The notes: a model not told the origin generated them from the sequence alone. Positions 41,193-49,552 are shown, counted from the first letter of the stretch. The stretch is 64,000 nt of DNA from an uncultured Collinsella sp. (GCA_959604825.1 CAUHCN010000005.1:27496-91495); one strand, 5' to 3'. Numbers and translations are program-made.

Positions 41193-42176
41193 TTAGTAGG
41201 AAAGCTTCCACATGTAGCGACGCATGGTCAGCGGGTGCTGACGGGCCTCGGCGATCTGGTTGCCGTACTCGCGCATAACGGCGAGGTGCAGCAGCGGGTT
41301 GAAGTAGGTGACGACGCTCGCGGGCACGGCGTCAGCCAGGCCGTAGTCCTTGGAGTCGATCAGAGCGACCTTGGCGCCCATGCGCTCAAGGAAGGTGAGG
41401 GCGCGAGCGTCCATCGGACGGGTAGCACCATCGGACATGAAGAAGACGTAGGGCTTACCCTCGGTGGAAACCTCGAACGGGCCGTGGAAGTACTCGCCGG
41501 TGTTGTAGGCGGCGGCGTCGATCCACTGCATCTCGGTGAACAGGAAGGCGGCGTGAGAATAAGCCATCTTCTCGGAGGCACCGGAGGCCATGAAGTAGAT
41601 CATCTTGTCATCCTTGAAGTCCTCGGCGAACTTCTTGGCGAGCTTCTTGCAGTGCTGAGCGGCGTTCTCGCAGAGATCGAAAACGTTGGTGAGGCCGGTG
41701 ATCATGTCCTCGTAGTGGTCATAGCCCTCGGTCTGCTGAAGGATCTCGAGAGCAAGAGCGATGGCATAGCCGGGCTTCTCGCACTTGGCAGCGTAGTTGG
41801 CGTGGAAGCCGTGGACGATGACGTGGTCGGCGTCGACAGTCAGAGCGGAGCCAGCCTTGTTGGTGAGGGAGACGACCGGGCAGTTGTGCTTCTTGGCGGT
41901 CTTGTTGGCCTCGACGGTCTCGGGCGTGGAGCCACCGAGGGAGCAGGTGATCACGAAGGTGTGCTCGTTGACCCAGGAAGGCGTGTCGTAGTTGAACTCG
42001 TTAGCGGTGAAGATCTGAACGTTCAGCTTGTCCGTGTTGTTGGCCAGGAAGTACTTGGCGGGGTAAAGGTCGGACATGGAGGCACCGCAGCCGACGAAGG
42101 CGACGCTGTGGATCTCGTGGTTGGACAGGACGTCAGCGACGATCTGCTTAGGGAGGTTAAGGTCGATCTCGTACAT
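41193..42176 (-). CDS. SIS-domain sugar-phosphate isomerase/deglycase (PTS locus 2)
   Basis: 327 aa from ATG 42176, with AAAGGA nine bases upstream. Two SIS domains: SVAFVGCGASMSDLYPAKYF and ITCSLGGSTPETVEANK; YFMASGASEKMAYSHAAFLF and YNTGEYFHGPFEVST. It ends TMRRYMWKLSY, like the SIS protein at 46.6 kb. It is the last gene of the IIAB-IIC-IID-SIS operon, so it should act on the phosphorylated product of this PTS. The group includes fructosamine deglycases and tagatose-type isomerases; the exact reaction is not known. Confidence 0.9.
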   Translation of the reverse strand: MYEIDLNLPKQIVADVLSNHEIHSVAFVGCGASMSDLYPAKYFLANNTDKLNVQIFTANEFNYDTPSWVNEHTFVITCSLGGSTPETVEANKTAKKHNCPVVSLTNKAGSALTVDADHVIVHGFHANYAAKCEKPGYAIALALEILQQTEGYDHYEDMITGLTNVFDLCENAAQHCKKLAKKFAEDFKDDKMIYFMASGASEKMAYSHAAFLFTEMQWIDAAAYNTGEYFHGPFEVSTEGKPYVFFMSDGATRPMDARALTFLERMGAKVALIDSKDYGLADAVPASVVTYFNPLLHLAVMREYGNQIAEARQHPLTMRRYMWKLSY

Positions 42177-42266
42177 CTGACACATTCCTTTCGATTTTTG
42201 CGGCGCCACATTGCCGAGCGCTCGCAGGGTTACCGTGGTTTGGACCGAGTCGCCGGCCCGTTGAGG

Positions 42267-42341
42267 ATGTGACAAAGGAACTGTCCCTTTGACACATTTA
42301 GGGATGGAAGCCTGCCTGGGGTATGGGATGTCAGGCAGGCT
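42267..42341 (-). repeat. Two intercistronic hairpins between IID and the SIS gene
   Basis: AGCCTGCCTG (42309-42318) pairs perfectly with CAGGCAGGCT (42332-42341), and TGTGNCAAAGG pairs with CCTTTGNCACA at about 42268-42294 around GACAGTT. There are no clear T runs. They probably adjust how much of the operon mRNA reaches the SIS gene. Confidence 0.6.
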
Positions 42342-42374
42342 CCCCGGGGAAAGCGGTTAGACGCTTGGTTGCGA

Positions 42375-43208
42375 CTAGGCCAGGATGCCGGCCGCGGAGA
42401 GGGCGATGCCGCCCACGATGGCGATCACGAGAAGCCAACCGGTGTTGACGTTCTTCTTGATGAGCCAGTACATAAGGCCGGTGAGGCCGAGGGAGATCAT
42501 CTGAGGCATCATGCCATCCAGGATGTCCTGGATAACGACGGTGCCCTCAGCGAACTGCAGCGGGGTGGTGGCGCCGATCAGCGTGGCGATCATGCCGCCC
42601 ACGGACATAAGACCCACGATGCCGCAGACATACATGAGCTTCTCCATGAGGTCGCCGCCCTGAAGCTTGCTCAGGTACTCGTGGCCGCCCTGATAGCCCA
42701 TCTTGGCTGCGAACCAAGTGATCAGCACAGAGGGGACGATGGAGATGAGCATGGCCAGGATCGGGCCCATGATGGAGCCCTGCTGAGCCAGCTGAACGCC
42801 CAGGCCAAAGGCGATAACGCGGATGGTGCCCTGGAAGAAGGAGTCACCGATGCCGGAAAGCGGACCCATGAGGGAGGTCTTGACCGCGTTGATCGAATCG
42901 GGATCGAAGTTCTCGGGATCCTTGGCGTACTCCTCCTCCATGGAGGCGGCGAGGCCCAGGATGAAAGCGCTCGTCTGCGGGGTGCAGTTGTAGAACGCCA
43001 TGTGACGGTGGTAAGCCTCTTTCTTAGCAGCGAGCTGCTTGGGGTCGGACTCATCCGGATAGAGGCGATCGAGCGTGGGAACCATGCCGTAGAGGAAGCC
43101 CATGTTCATCTGACGCTCGTAGTTCCAAGAGGCCTGGATGGCCCAGGAGCGCCAGAAGAACTGGCTGACCTTCTTGTTCAGGGACACGTCCTTGGTTGCG
43201 GTTGCCAT
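42375..43208 (-). CDS. PTS mannose-family IID component (locus 2)
   Basis: 277 aa from ATG 43208, with AAGGAGG upstream. It matches the IID signatures (SQFFWRSWAIQASWNYERQM, FYNCTPQTSAFILGLAASME, LMGPLSGIGDSFFQGTIRVI) and has four to five membrane spans towards the C terminus. It forms the sugar channel with IIC. It is more distant from the locus 1 IID than a recent duplicate would be, consistent with a different sugar. Confidence 0.94.
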   Translation of the reverse strand: MATATKDVSLNKKVSQFFWRSWAIQASWNYERQMNMGFLYGMVPTLDRLYPDESDPKQLAAKKEAYHRHMAFYNCTPQTSAFILGLAASMEEEYAKDPENFDPDSINAVKTSLMGPLSGIGDSFFQGTIRVIAFGLGVQLAQQGSIMGPILAMLISIVPSVLITWFAAKMGYQGGHEYLSKLQGGDLMEKLMYVCGIVGLMSVGGMIATLIGATTPLQFAEGTVVIQDILDGMMPQMISLGLTGLMYWLIKKNVNTGWLLVIAIVGGIALSAAGILA

Positions 43209-43221
43209 AGTGTGTTCCTCC

Positions 43222-44016
43222 TTAGTCTTCGTCGTCTTCGAGCGGATCGTAGTCGGAATCGACACCGGCGGCTGCATGGGAACCGTTGAACTTGAAGCCC
43301 ATGAAGACGACAGCCAGGCACACACCGATCAGAGCGACCGCGATGACGGACAGGTTGAGGTAAGCGGCGAGCAGGAAACCGATGAACAGGAACGGAGTCA
43401 TACCCTTCTTGATCATCATGGTGAGCAGCAGGGCCAAGCCGTAGGCGGTCATGATCTTGGTCGAAACGTTCAGACCAGTGGACAGCCACTCGGGAACCAT
43501 GTTGACGATGGCCTGAACCAGGTCGGTGCCAACAAAGACGGCGAGGAAGATCGGCAGGAAGTACATGACGGCGTACAGACCGGAGCCAGCGCAGATGTGC
43601 ATACGGTAGGCGGTCTTGAACTTTCCGTTATCGATCGCGCTATCGGCCACATGGGTGAGGGCGGCGATGATGGAACGGAACACGATGCCGAGGAGCTGAC
43701 CCAGGACGGCGACCGGGATGGCGATCGTCATGGCGGTCTCGGCGGAAGCATCGGTCAGGCATGCGAAGGCAGCGGCCACGATGCCGCCCAGGACCATATC
43801 GGGCGGAACGGCGGCGCCGACCTGCACCAGGCCCATGGACACGAGCTCGACGGCGGCACCGACGGCAAGGCCGGTGGGCACATCGCCCAGCAGCAGACCG
43901 ACGAGCGTAGCGCCAACGAGGGGCTGCTCGAAGTTAAGACGACCGAGCAGGCGGGAGTCCCACATGCAGAACACGCCGACGAGGCCGACGAGCACCGCAC
44001 TGATGAACGTATTCAT
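43222..44016 (-). CDS. PTS mannose-family IIC component (locus 2)
   Basis: 264 aa with AAGGAGAAGG before its ATG. It is a hydrophobic protein with the IIC features LVGVFCMWDSRLLGRLNFEQ, GLLLGDVPTGLAVGAAVELV and PPDMVLGGIVAAAFACLTD, and an acidic C-terminal tail (DSDYDPLEDDED). Second gene of the operon, 13 nt before IID. Confidence 0.94.
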   Translation of the reverse strand: MNTFISAVLVGLVGVFCMWDSRLLGRLNFEQPLVGATLVGLLLGDVPTGLAVGAAVELVSMGLVQVGAAVPPDMVLGGIVAAAFACLTDASAETAMTIAIPVAVLGQLLGIVFRSIIAALTHVADSAIDNGKFKTAYRMHICAGSGLYAVMYFLPIFLAVFVGTDLVQAIVNMVPEWLSTGLNVSTKIMTAYGLALLLTMMIKKGMTPFLFIGFLLAAYLNLSVIAVALIGVCLAVVFMGFKFNGSHAAAGVDSDYDPLEDDED

Positions 44017-44052
44017 ACCCTTCTCCTTTCAGTCAGGCAAAAGCCTGGTTGA

Positions 44053-44976
44053 TTACAGCTTGGCGTCGATGTCGACGCTCTGATACGTAGGGGTCTGCTG
44101 AACATAGAGCTTGATGCCCATGTCGAGCAGCTGGTTGACGTCGGCCTTCTGGGTGGCGTCGAGGAAGACGGAGCTGTCCTTGCCTCCGACCTGATCGGCA
44201 CCGTCGTGGTTGGCGGTGGCGCCCAGGTTGATGGCGTCGAGCTTGTAGCCCTGGCAGAACTGCAGCATCTCGGCGGTGTTGCCAAAGACGAACATGACGC
44301 GCTCGCCGAGGGTGTTGAGCTTGTCCATCTTGGCGAGGGCACGCTCGACGGTGAAGACGTTCAGACGCACGCCCTGGGGCTTGGCCAGCTTAAGAGCGCC
44401 CTTCTTGATGTCATCGTTGGCGGCAGCGTTGTCGACGACGATGATGCGCTCGGCCTGAACCTTGGTGGTCCAGGTAAAGACGACCTGGCCGTGCAGCAGA
44501 CGGTAGTCAAGACGTGCGAGGACAATCTTGGCGGGACCGGAGCTGTGACGGGACGCCTTGGCCTTCTTGGCGGGAGCCGCGGCGGCCTCGACCGGTGCGT
44601 TGGGGTTGGTCAGACCGGTGCGGGCCTCGTTGATGAGGGCTGCGAGCTCGGCACCCTTGACGGGGACGGGGCTCATAGCGAGCGTGAGCGCCAGCGGGAT
44701 GTTGAAACCGCTGACAACCGTGAACTTCGTGCCGTTCTTGGAAAGCTCGACCATGCTGTTGTTGACCGAGCTGCCGAGCATATCGGTCAGCACATAGACG
44801 GTGTCGTCTGCGTTGAACGTGGCGATCATGGCGTCCACCTTATTGGTGATGGGCTCCTTGTCGTCACGAGCAAGCGACACGACGTGGACGTTCGACACGT
44901 CGCCGAGAACCATCTCGAGCGTGTCTTTGGCGCCTGCGGCCAGGCCGCCATGAGATGCGAGAATGATCTGATTCAT
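44053..44976 (-). CDS. PTS mannose-family IIAB fusion (locus 2)
   Basis: 307 aa. IIA domain at 1-~125 with phosphorylated His9 (MNQIILASHGG) and TDMLGSSVNNSMVE. An Ala/Pro/Lys-rich linker at ~126-148 follows. The IIB domain starts at ~150 with phosphorylated His162 (LARLDYRLLHGQVVF). It is first in the operon with a strong AGGAGG site. It takes phosphate from HPr and passes it from IIA to IIB to sugar. In locus 1 the same two domains are separate proteins. Confidence 0.95.
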   Translation of the reverse strand: MNQIILASHGGLAAGAKDTLEMVLGDVSNVHVVSLARDDKEPITNKVDAMIATFNADDTVYVLTDMLGSSVNNSMVELSKNGTKFTVVSGFNIPLALTLAMSPVPVKGAELAALINEARTGLTNPNAPVEAAAAPAKKAKASRHSSGPAKIVLARLDYRLLHGQVVFTWTTKVQAERIIVVDNAAANDDIKKGALKLAKPQGVRLNVFTVERALAKMDKLNTLGERVMFVFGNTAEMLQFCQGYKLDAINLGATANHDGADQVGGKDSSVFLDATQKADVNQLLDMGIKLYVQQTPTYQSVDIDAKL

Positions 44977-45008
44977 CTTGCCTCCTCCTTTTCGTTATTG
45001 TCATTATA

Positions 45009-45021
45009 ACGTCTTATACGT
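45009..45021 (-). promoter_or_regulatory. Candidate GntR site in front of PTS locus 2
   Basis: ACGTATAAGACGT on the minus strand, 33-45 nt before the IIAB start, in an AT-rich promoter-like stretch. It matches 11 of 13 bases of the site at 38975-38987. Confidence 0.45.
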
Positions 45022-45158
45022 TGCTTATATTGCTAATTAGTATAAAGACCGTTCGCGGGTGAAAATCGACCGTTGACGGGTTTAACGTACTTGAAACGTT
45101 GGGCTGGGTAGGCCGGCGCTAGCTGGATAACCCCAGGTCAGACCCTGCGCGCAATCCT

Positions 45159-46241
45159 CTATCGCACGAAGTACCAGGGGCTTTCCTGCACGGTGGGTTC
45201 CAGCGCGATGCCGGTGCGCTCCTTAAACAGATCCATGTCCTGAGATTTTTCGGTCCACCACGCGTTGGGCTTAAAGGTCATGCTCTCAATGACATGACCG
45301 ACAAACACACTGTTGCGCAGCTTGGAGAAGTCGGTGTTCATGATCAGGATGGACGCGAGCACCAGCACGATGCCCAGGACTTTGATCGCGCCGGCGGGCT
45401 CGGCGTAGACACCAATGCCCAGCAGTACGGTGACGACCGTCTCGAATGACATTACGACGGGAACTTTCGATGTCTCGAGCCCCATGGACAGACCCTGCAT
45501 ATATAAGATGTAAGCCACGGCTGTGGGGATGAGCCCAAAGCCAAGGAACAGCAGCAGCAGCTGTGGCGACATTGCCGCGGCGACATCCGGCCACGGAGCC
45601 GCGATAGCTGCCATAACCGCACCGCCAAAAACAAAGCCCCAAAACGTGACAGCCAGCGGGTGGACCGTCTTGGTTGCTATCCGGCTAAACACCGCAAGCG
45701 ACGCACCGCAAAAGCCCGCAATCACGCCCGACGTGACGCCCCAAACCGAAAAATGAAAACCGGAAAGGTCGCCATTGGTCACCGCAAGCACGCAGCCAAC
45801 GATGTTAAAGACAATGGCAACGAGCTTGTTAGGGGTCACGTCCTCGCGATAAAGCACGCGGCCGAGCGCGACGCCAAACACCGGCGAGGTGTAGAGCAGC
45901 ACCGAGGCCGTGGACATGCCCACCTCGCCCATGCACTCGTAATAGCAGGTGTTAGCGGCGGCCAAACCGACGATACCGACAAGTGCGCAGGGAACAAGCT
46001 CTTTAGGGCTTGCCTTGAACAGGGCCAGCGGACCCTGAGCCACGGTAGACCCCTCACCCGGACGGCAGCCCATAAACATCAGAACCGGCGCCAAGATAAG
46101 CGCTCCGACCAACAAGCGAAAGGCCGCCATGCTCTGGGACGAAACGCCCATGGCCGCAATGCCGTTTACAAAGATTCCGATGCTGCCCCACATAAGCGCG
46201 GCGATCAGCACCAGCACATAGCCCAGATTGCTTTTCTTCAA
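45159..46241 (-). CDS. EamA/RhaT-family transporter (DMT superfamily), second copy
   Basis: About 360 aa. The start is placed at TTG 46241, because GAGGAGG lies five bases upstream of it; an ATG twelve codons further up (46277) would cover that site. Ten hydrophobic segments in two EamA halves (LVLIAALMWGSIGIFVNGI; VVMSFETVVTVLLGIGVYAE). After the last span there is an unusual ~45-residue hydrophilic tail (ending QESPWYFVR). Probably exports or exchanges a small metabolite; substrate unknown. It stands between PTS locus 2 and SIS unit 4. Confidence 0.87.
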   Translation of the reverse strand: MKKSNLGYVLVLIAALMWGSIGIFVNGIAAMGVSSQSMAAFRLLVGALILAPVLMFMGCRPGEGSTVAQGPLALFKASPKELVPCALVGIVGLAAANTCYYECMGEVGMSTASVLLYTSPVFGVALGRVLYREDVTPNKLVAIVFNIVGCVLAVTNGDLSGFHFSVWGVTSGVIAGFCGASLAVFSRIATKTVHPLAVTFWGFVFGGAVMAAIAAPWPDVAAAMSPQLLLLFLGFGLIPTAVAYILYMQGLSMGLETSKVPVVMSFETVVTVLLGIGVYAEPAGAIKVLGIVLVLASILIMNTDFSKLRNSVFVGHVIESMTFKPNAWWTEKSQDMDLFKERTGIALEPTVQESPWYFVR

Positions 46242-46344
46242 CGCAGCCTCCTCGGTATTGTTTCCAATATGTTTCACACTACGTTATAGTCGTTATATAC
46301 ATTTTTCAAGACACAAATCGGCGAGCGGAAAAATCTGCTCTACC

Positions 46345-46420
46345 GCTACAACCCATTGGTGCAAAGGGGTCAGGTTCATATGCGCCAACTTGGTGCAAAG
46401 TAACCTGTCCCCAATGACTA
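46345..46420. repeat. Hairpin with TTGGTGCAAAG direct repeat
   Basis: GGGGTCAGGTT and AACCTGTCCCC are inverted copies with one mismatch. TTGGTGCAAAG occurs beside each arm. The right arm runs into CCCCAATGACTAG, the end word of family H, so this may be a degenerate relative. The rest of 46242-46489 holds no gene. Confidence 0.5.
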
Positions 46421-46489
46421 GGACTGTCCCCAAGTGCCGAACGTCTCCAAGTGCCGCATCTGGGCCAAGGCGACGCCGATGCTTTGGCA

Positions 46490-46638
46490 ACGCCAGCGAA
46501 AACCCACCTGAGCGAGCAAGGTGCCTTGAAGCGAAGCGGCATTGACCTTCTGGTCATGCCGCTGAAGCTGAAAGGCAGATTGCCGCTCAGGTGGGTTTGC
46601 AGCGTCGAGCCGTTACGCGGTTTGGTAAAACCGCGTAA
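46490..46638 (-). repeat. 3'-end hairpin repeat (family T, copy 3) after SIS unit 4
   Basis: Abuts the SIS stop codon. It has the same ACGCGGTTTT/AAACCGCGT hairpin and CGACGCTGCAAA word as the 38-kb copy, but the long stem is AACCCACCTGAGCG with its full complement. The internal hairpin is AGCGGCAT/ATGCCGCT instead of GCGTAC/GTACGC. Shape is kept while sequence changes on both sides. Confidence 0.8.
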
Positions 46639-47631
46639 CTAATACTCAAGCTTCCACATGTAGCGGCGCGTCATGTAGTCCTTGTGCGTGACGGCAGAGA
46701 GCGCGCGCATGTACACATTGTTGAGGATCGGGGCGAAGATCAGGTGGTTGAAGTACTCGCTCACGCTGTCCTTGATGTCGTTGAGGCCGAGCTCCTTGGC
46801 GTCGAGCTGATAGACGCGCTCGCCACCGTACTGGTTGACGAAGCGGATGCCGCGCTCGTCGTTGCAGCGGCTGCGGCCGACACTGATGAGCTGGAACAGC
46901 GAGGTGCGCTTGTCCAGGATCTCGAAGGGGCCGTGGAAGAAGTCGCAGGTGTTGATGGTGCAGGAGTCGATCTGCAGCATCTCCTGCACGTTGCAGATGC
47001 TAAAGACGTAGGCAGCACCAAAGAGCGGGCCCTGGGCCATGACGTTAATGCAGGGCTTGTCGGCGTTCTGCTCGGCCCACTTAGCAGCGAGCGGACGGGT
47101 GTACTCGACGGCCTTGCGATAGATGGGGTCGACCAAGTCGAACGCGGCCATAGCGGTCTCGTACTCGGCATAGCCCTCGGTCTGCTGCGTGAGCTCCATG
47201 GCGATCATGGTCACGACGGCGGAGTTGGTGCGGCCCATGCAAGACTCGTCAACGGCCAAGCTGTCGTACTGGATCTTGTAGTCGCAGACCTCGGTGAGGC
47301 CGGACTCGTCAACATAGATGGCGATGGTGCTGGCGCCGTGGTCCTTGGCGACCTGGGCGGCGACGATAGTCTCCTTGGTGCCGCGCATGGACACGACGAC
47401 GGCCAGGGTGTTCTCGTTGACGTAGGCAGGGGTTGCGTGCACGAACTCGTTGCTGGTGTAGCTGGAGCTCACGACCTGCGTAGCCTCGTGCTCCATAAAG
47501 TACTGAGCAGGATAGTTACCACCGTTAGATCCGCCGGCGCCGATCCACACAACGCGCTTGATGCCGCCCTTGTCTGCCTTGTCAGCCAAAACCTGGGAGA
47601 CGACATCCTTAACCTGTTCCTGAGTAGTCAT
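46639..47631 (-). CDS. SIS-domain sugar-phosphate isomerase/deglycase (unit 4)
   Basis: 330 aa. SIS motifs: RVVWIGAGGSNGGNYPAQYF and AVVVSMRGTKETIVAAQVAK in the first half; NVMAQGPLFGAAYVFSICNV and INTCDFFHGPFEILDKRTSL in the second. The Ser-rich phosphate loop reads SMRGTKE here, a variant of the SHSGNT/SLGGST loops of the other copies, which may mean another substrate. It ends TRRYMWKLEY. It is divergent from the GntR gene at 47837, with repeated operator-like words in between, and has no PTS gene adjacent. Confidence 0.88.
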   Translation of the reverse strand: MTTQEQVKDVVSQVLADKADKGGIKRVVWIGAGGSNGGNYPAQYFMEHEATQVVSSSYTSNEFVHATPAYVNENTLAVVVSMRGTKETIVAAQVAKDHGASTIAIYVDESGLTEVCDYKIQYDSLAVDESCMGRTNSAVVTMIAMELTQQTEGYAEYETAMAAFDLVDPIYRKAVEYTRPLAAKWAEQNADKPCINVMAQGPLFGAAYVFSICNVQEMLQIDSCTINTCDFFHGPFEILDKRTSLFQLISVGRSRCNDERGIRFVNQYGGERVYQLDAKELGLNDIKDSVSEYFNHLIFAPILNNVYMRALSAVTHKDYMTRRYMWKLEY

Positions 47632-47670
47632 CGTGCATCAGCCTTTCTTCTCGTTTGATGCTCTTGATGG

Positions 47671-47830
47671 CATACAAGTTACATACATGTTTTGGTTATG
47701 TCGACTAGTTGTATGCTATATTTGTCTTAGATATTTTGCTGGTAAAGTTTTCGGCAATCCATTATCAGCGGTTTTGTTGTCATGTTGGATACATGCTTGG
47801 TTCAGTAAGCATACAGGTTAGATACAGGTT
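47671..47830. promoter_or_regulatory. Divergent operator region between SIS unit 4 and GntR
   Basis: Two 21-bp copies of the same pattern, CATACAAGTT-ACATACATGTT at 47671-47691 and CATACAGGTT-AGATACAGGTT at 47810-47830. Each consists of two half-words ATACANGTT about one helical turn apart. One lies near the SIS start; the other overlaps the likely ribosome binding site of gntR. A further GGATACATGC lies at 47788. This fits co-repression of both genes by the GntR protein. Confidence 0.65.
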
Positions 47831-47836
47831 GTTCGC

Positions 47837-48559
47837 ATGAGCACTTCGTCGAAAAAGAACTTGGCCCAATACGAGCGTCTGGCGGGTACGCTGCGTGACC
47901 GCATCGCCGCCGGCATCTACGCGTGCGGAGACAAGCTGCCGTCTGAGATGGAGCTCATGGACGAATCGGGGCTGTCGCGCAGTACCGTGCGCCACGCGCT
48001 TAAGGTGTTAGTTGACGAGGGCCTGATTCGAACCGAGCGCGGGCGCGGCGCCTTTGTGGCCGACACGCCGGCGCTCCACGAGAACAACCTGGTGTTTTCG
48101 AGCTATACCAAGCAGGTCGAAGGCCAGGGTATGAAGCCCACCACGCGCACGGTGGACTCGGGCTTTGCCAAAGCAATGGGCAGCGTGGCCAAGTTCTTTG
48201 ACGCTAGCGTGGGCAGCAAGCTTGTCAAACTTGTCCGCCTGCGTTACCTGGACGATGCGCCGCTGTGCCTGGAGACCACCTATTTGCCGCCAAGCTTTGG
48301 GTCGCTCATCGATCGCGATATCAACGGTTCGCTCTACGCCACGCTGCGCCAGGAATTCCATCGCGCGCCGGCACAGGGGCACAAGACCTTTGAGGTGTGC
48401 TACGCCTCGCAAAACGAGGCATTTTTGCTCAACGTTGAGCGCGGGCAGGCGCTGATCCTGATCACCGACTACGTCTACGACACCGACGGTCGCCCGCTCC
48501 ATGTCTCCAAGCGCATCCAACGTACCGACCGCGCCAAATACACCGAGCCCATCGGCTAG
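47837..48559 (+). CDS. GntR/HutC-family regulator (unit 4)
   Basis: 240 aa. Winged helix (YERLAGTLRDRIAAGIYACG, KLPSEMELMDESGLSRSTVR, RTERGRGAF) followed by a UTRA domain (~75-235). It is transcribed divergently from the SIS gene, the classic arrangement for a local repressor. The repeats in the gap (47671-47830) are its probable sites, one of them placed to repress its own gene. Confidence 0.9.
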   Translation: MSTSSKKNLAQYERLAGTLRDRIAAGIYACGDKLPSEMELMDESGLSRSTVRHALKVLVDEGLIRTERGRGAFVADTPALHENNLVFSSYTKQVEGQGMKPTTRTVDSGFAKAMGSVAKFFDASVGSKLVKLVRLRYLDDAPLCLETTYLPPSFGSLIDRDINGSLYATLRQEFHRAPAQGHKTFEVCYASQNEAFLLNVERGQALILITDYVYDTDGRPLHVSKRIQRTDRAKYTEPIG

Positions 48560-48710
48560 CGCACCAAACGAGGCAAAATGTACCTAATAAACGTTTTACC
48601 TGCGGTTTTTATTAAATCTCAAGCCGGCATGGCGCAAATGCCAACATCGCCTGGCAACACTCGCCGCCCAAGCTCAACTGTTCCTGCCCAAAATATCCAG
48701 CACCGTAAAT

Positions 48711-48834
48711 CTAAGTGAGTAGACTTTTCGCGAGCTGCCGAGCACATTCAAAACAGCCACCTCCGTGACCTGCGGTTTTACTAAGGCAGATACGCTTTGT
48801 GCTCGGCCTGCGCCAAAAAAGTCTACTCACTTAG
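48711..48834. repeat. 124-bp element with terminal inverted repeats (family E, copy 2)
   Basis: Same ends (CTAAGTGAGTAG / CTACTCACTTAG), inner pair and centre as the copy at 40186-40308; by eye about seven substitutions and one single-base indel separate them. A related CCTGCGGTTTTTATTAA word is just upstream at ~48598. No gene lies in 48560-48948. Confidence 0.88.
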
Positions 48835-48924
48835 CCCGCAAGGCGTCCCGAGGGGACAATCCAGGTCAAAATAGCGTACAAACGCCACGCTACTTGCGGC
48901 GATTTGATACCACAAGACAGCCAA

Positions 48925-48963
48925 AAACCTGCCAAAATAAACCTGTCCCTAAATGGCAGGTTT
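48925..48963 (+). repeat. ~40-nt hairpin repeat (family R, copy 3)
   Basis: AAACCTGCCAAAATAAACCTG then TCCC, closed by GGCAGGTTT. It covers the 3' end of the GNAT gene, which takes its last codons and stop from it. Confidence 0.75.
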
Positions 48964-49539
48964 GGGGAGGTCGGGGAACCAGGTTGGTTTGGGTTGGTTG
49001 GGAACGCGCTCGGCTAGGACCAGCTCCATCCAGCACATGTCGTACCAGCGGCCGAACTTTTGGGCGCAGCGGTCGAAGGCACCCACCAGGCGATACCCCA
49101 TATGGGCATGGAAGTCCTGGCTGTTGTGCGTCAGGTACTCGTCGTCTTTGTCGTGCGGTACGGCGATGAGCGCACACATGTTGGTGATACCCATCGCGAC
49201 CAGGCATTGCTTGAGCGCATCGTGCAGTTTGCGGCCCAGCCCACCATGGCGCACATCGCGCGCCAGGTAGATCGACGTCTCGACCGACCAGTCGTATGCC
49301 TCGCGGCTGTTGAGCGGGCTCACGTAGGCATAACCCACCGGACGCCCGTCCAACTCCATCACCAAATACGGATAGCGCTTGAGTGCACGCGCAATGCGCC
49401 CGGCAAATTCCTCGACGCTCGGCACCTCGTATTCGCAGGTAATCGCCGTCTTGAGCACATACGGCTCATAAATGGCAAGCAATGCCGGCGCATCATCGGG
49501 CGTCGCCAGGCGAATCGTCGGCTCGGACATCTTGGCCAT
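48949..49539 (-). CDS. GNAT-family N-acetyltransferase
   Basis: 196 aa from ATG 49539, with GAGGGG upstream. IRLATPDDAPALLAIYEPYV, VGYAYVSPL, the acetyl-CoA site region VRHGGLGRKLHDALKQCL and YLTHNSQDFHAHMGYRLVG match the phosphinothricin/methionine sulfone-type (Pat/YncA-like) acetyltransferases. Its natural substrate is unknown. The last ~5 codons and the stop lie inside a family R hairpin, so the C terminus may have been rewritten by insertion of that element. Confidence 0.85.
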   Translation of the reverse strand: MAKMSEPTIRLATPDDAPALLAIYEPYVLKTAITCEYEVPSVEEFAGRIARALKRYPYLVMELDGRPVGYAYVSPLNSREAYDWSVETSIYLARDVRHGGLGRKLHDALKQCLVAMGITNMCALIAVPHDKDDEYLTHNSQDFHAHMGYRLVGAFDRCAQKFGRWYDMCWMELVLAERVPNQPKPTWFPDLPKPAI

Positions 49540-49552
49540 ACAGCCCCTCTCA

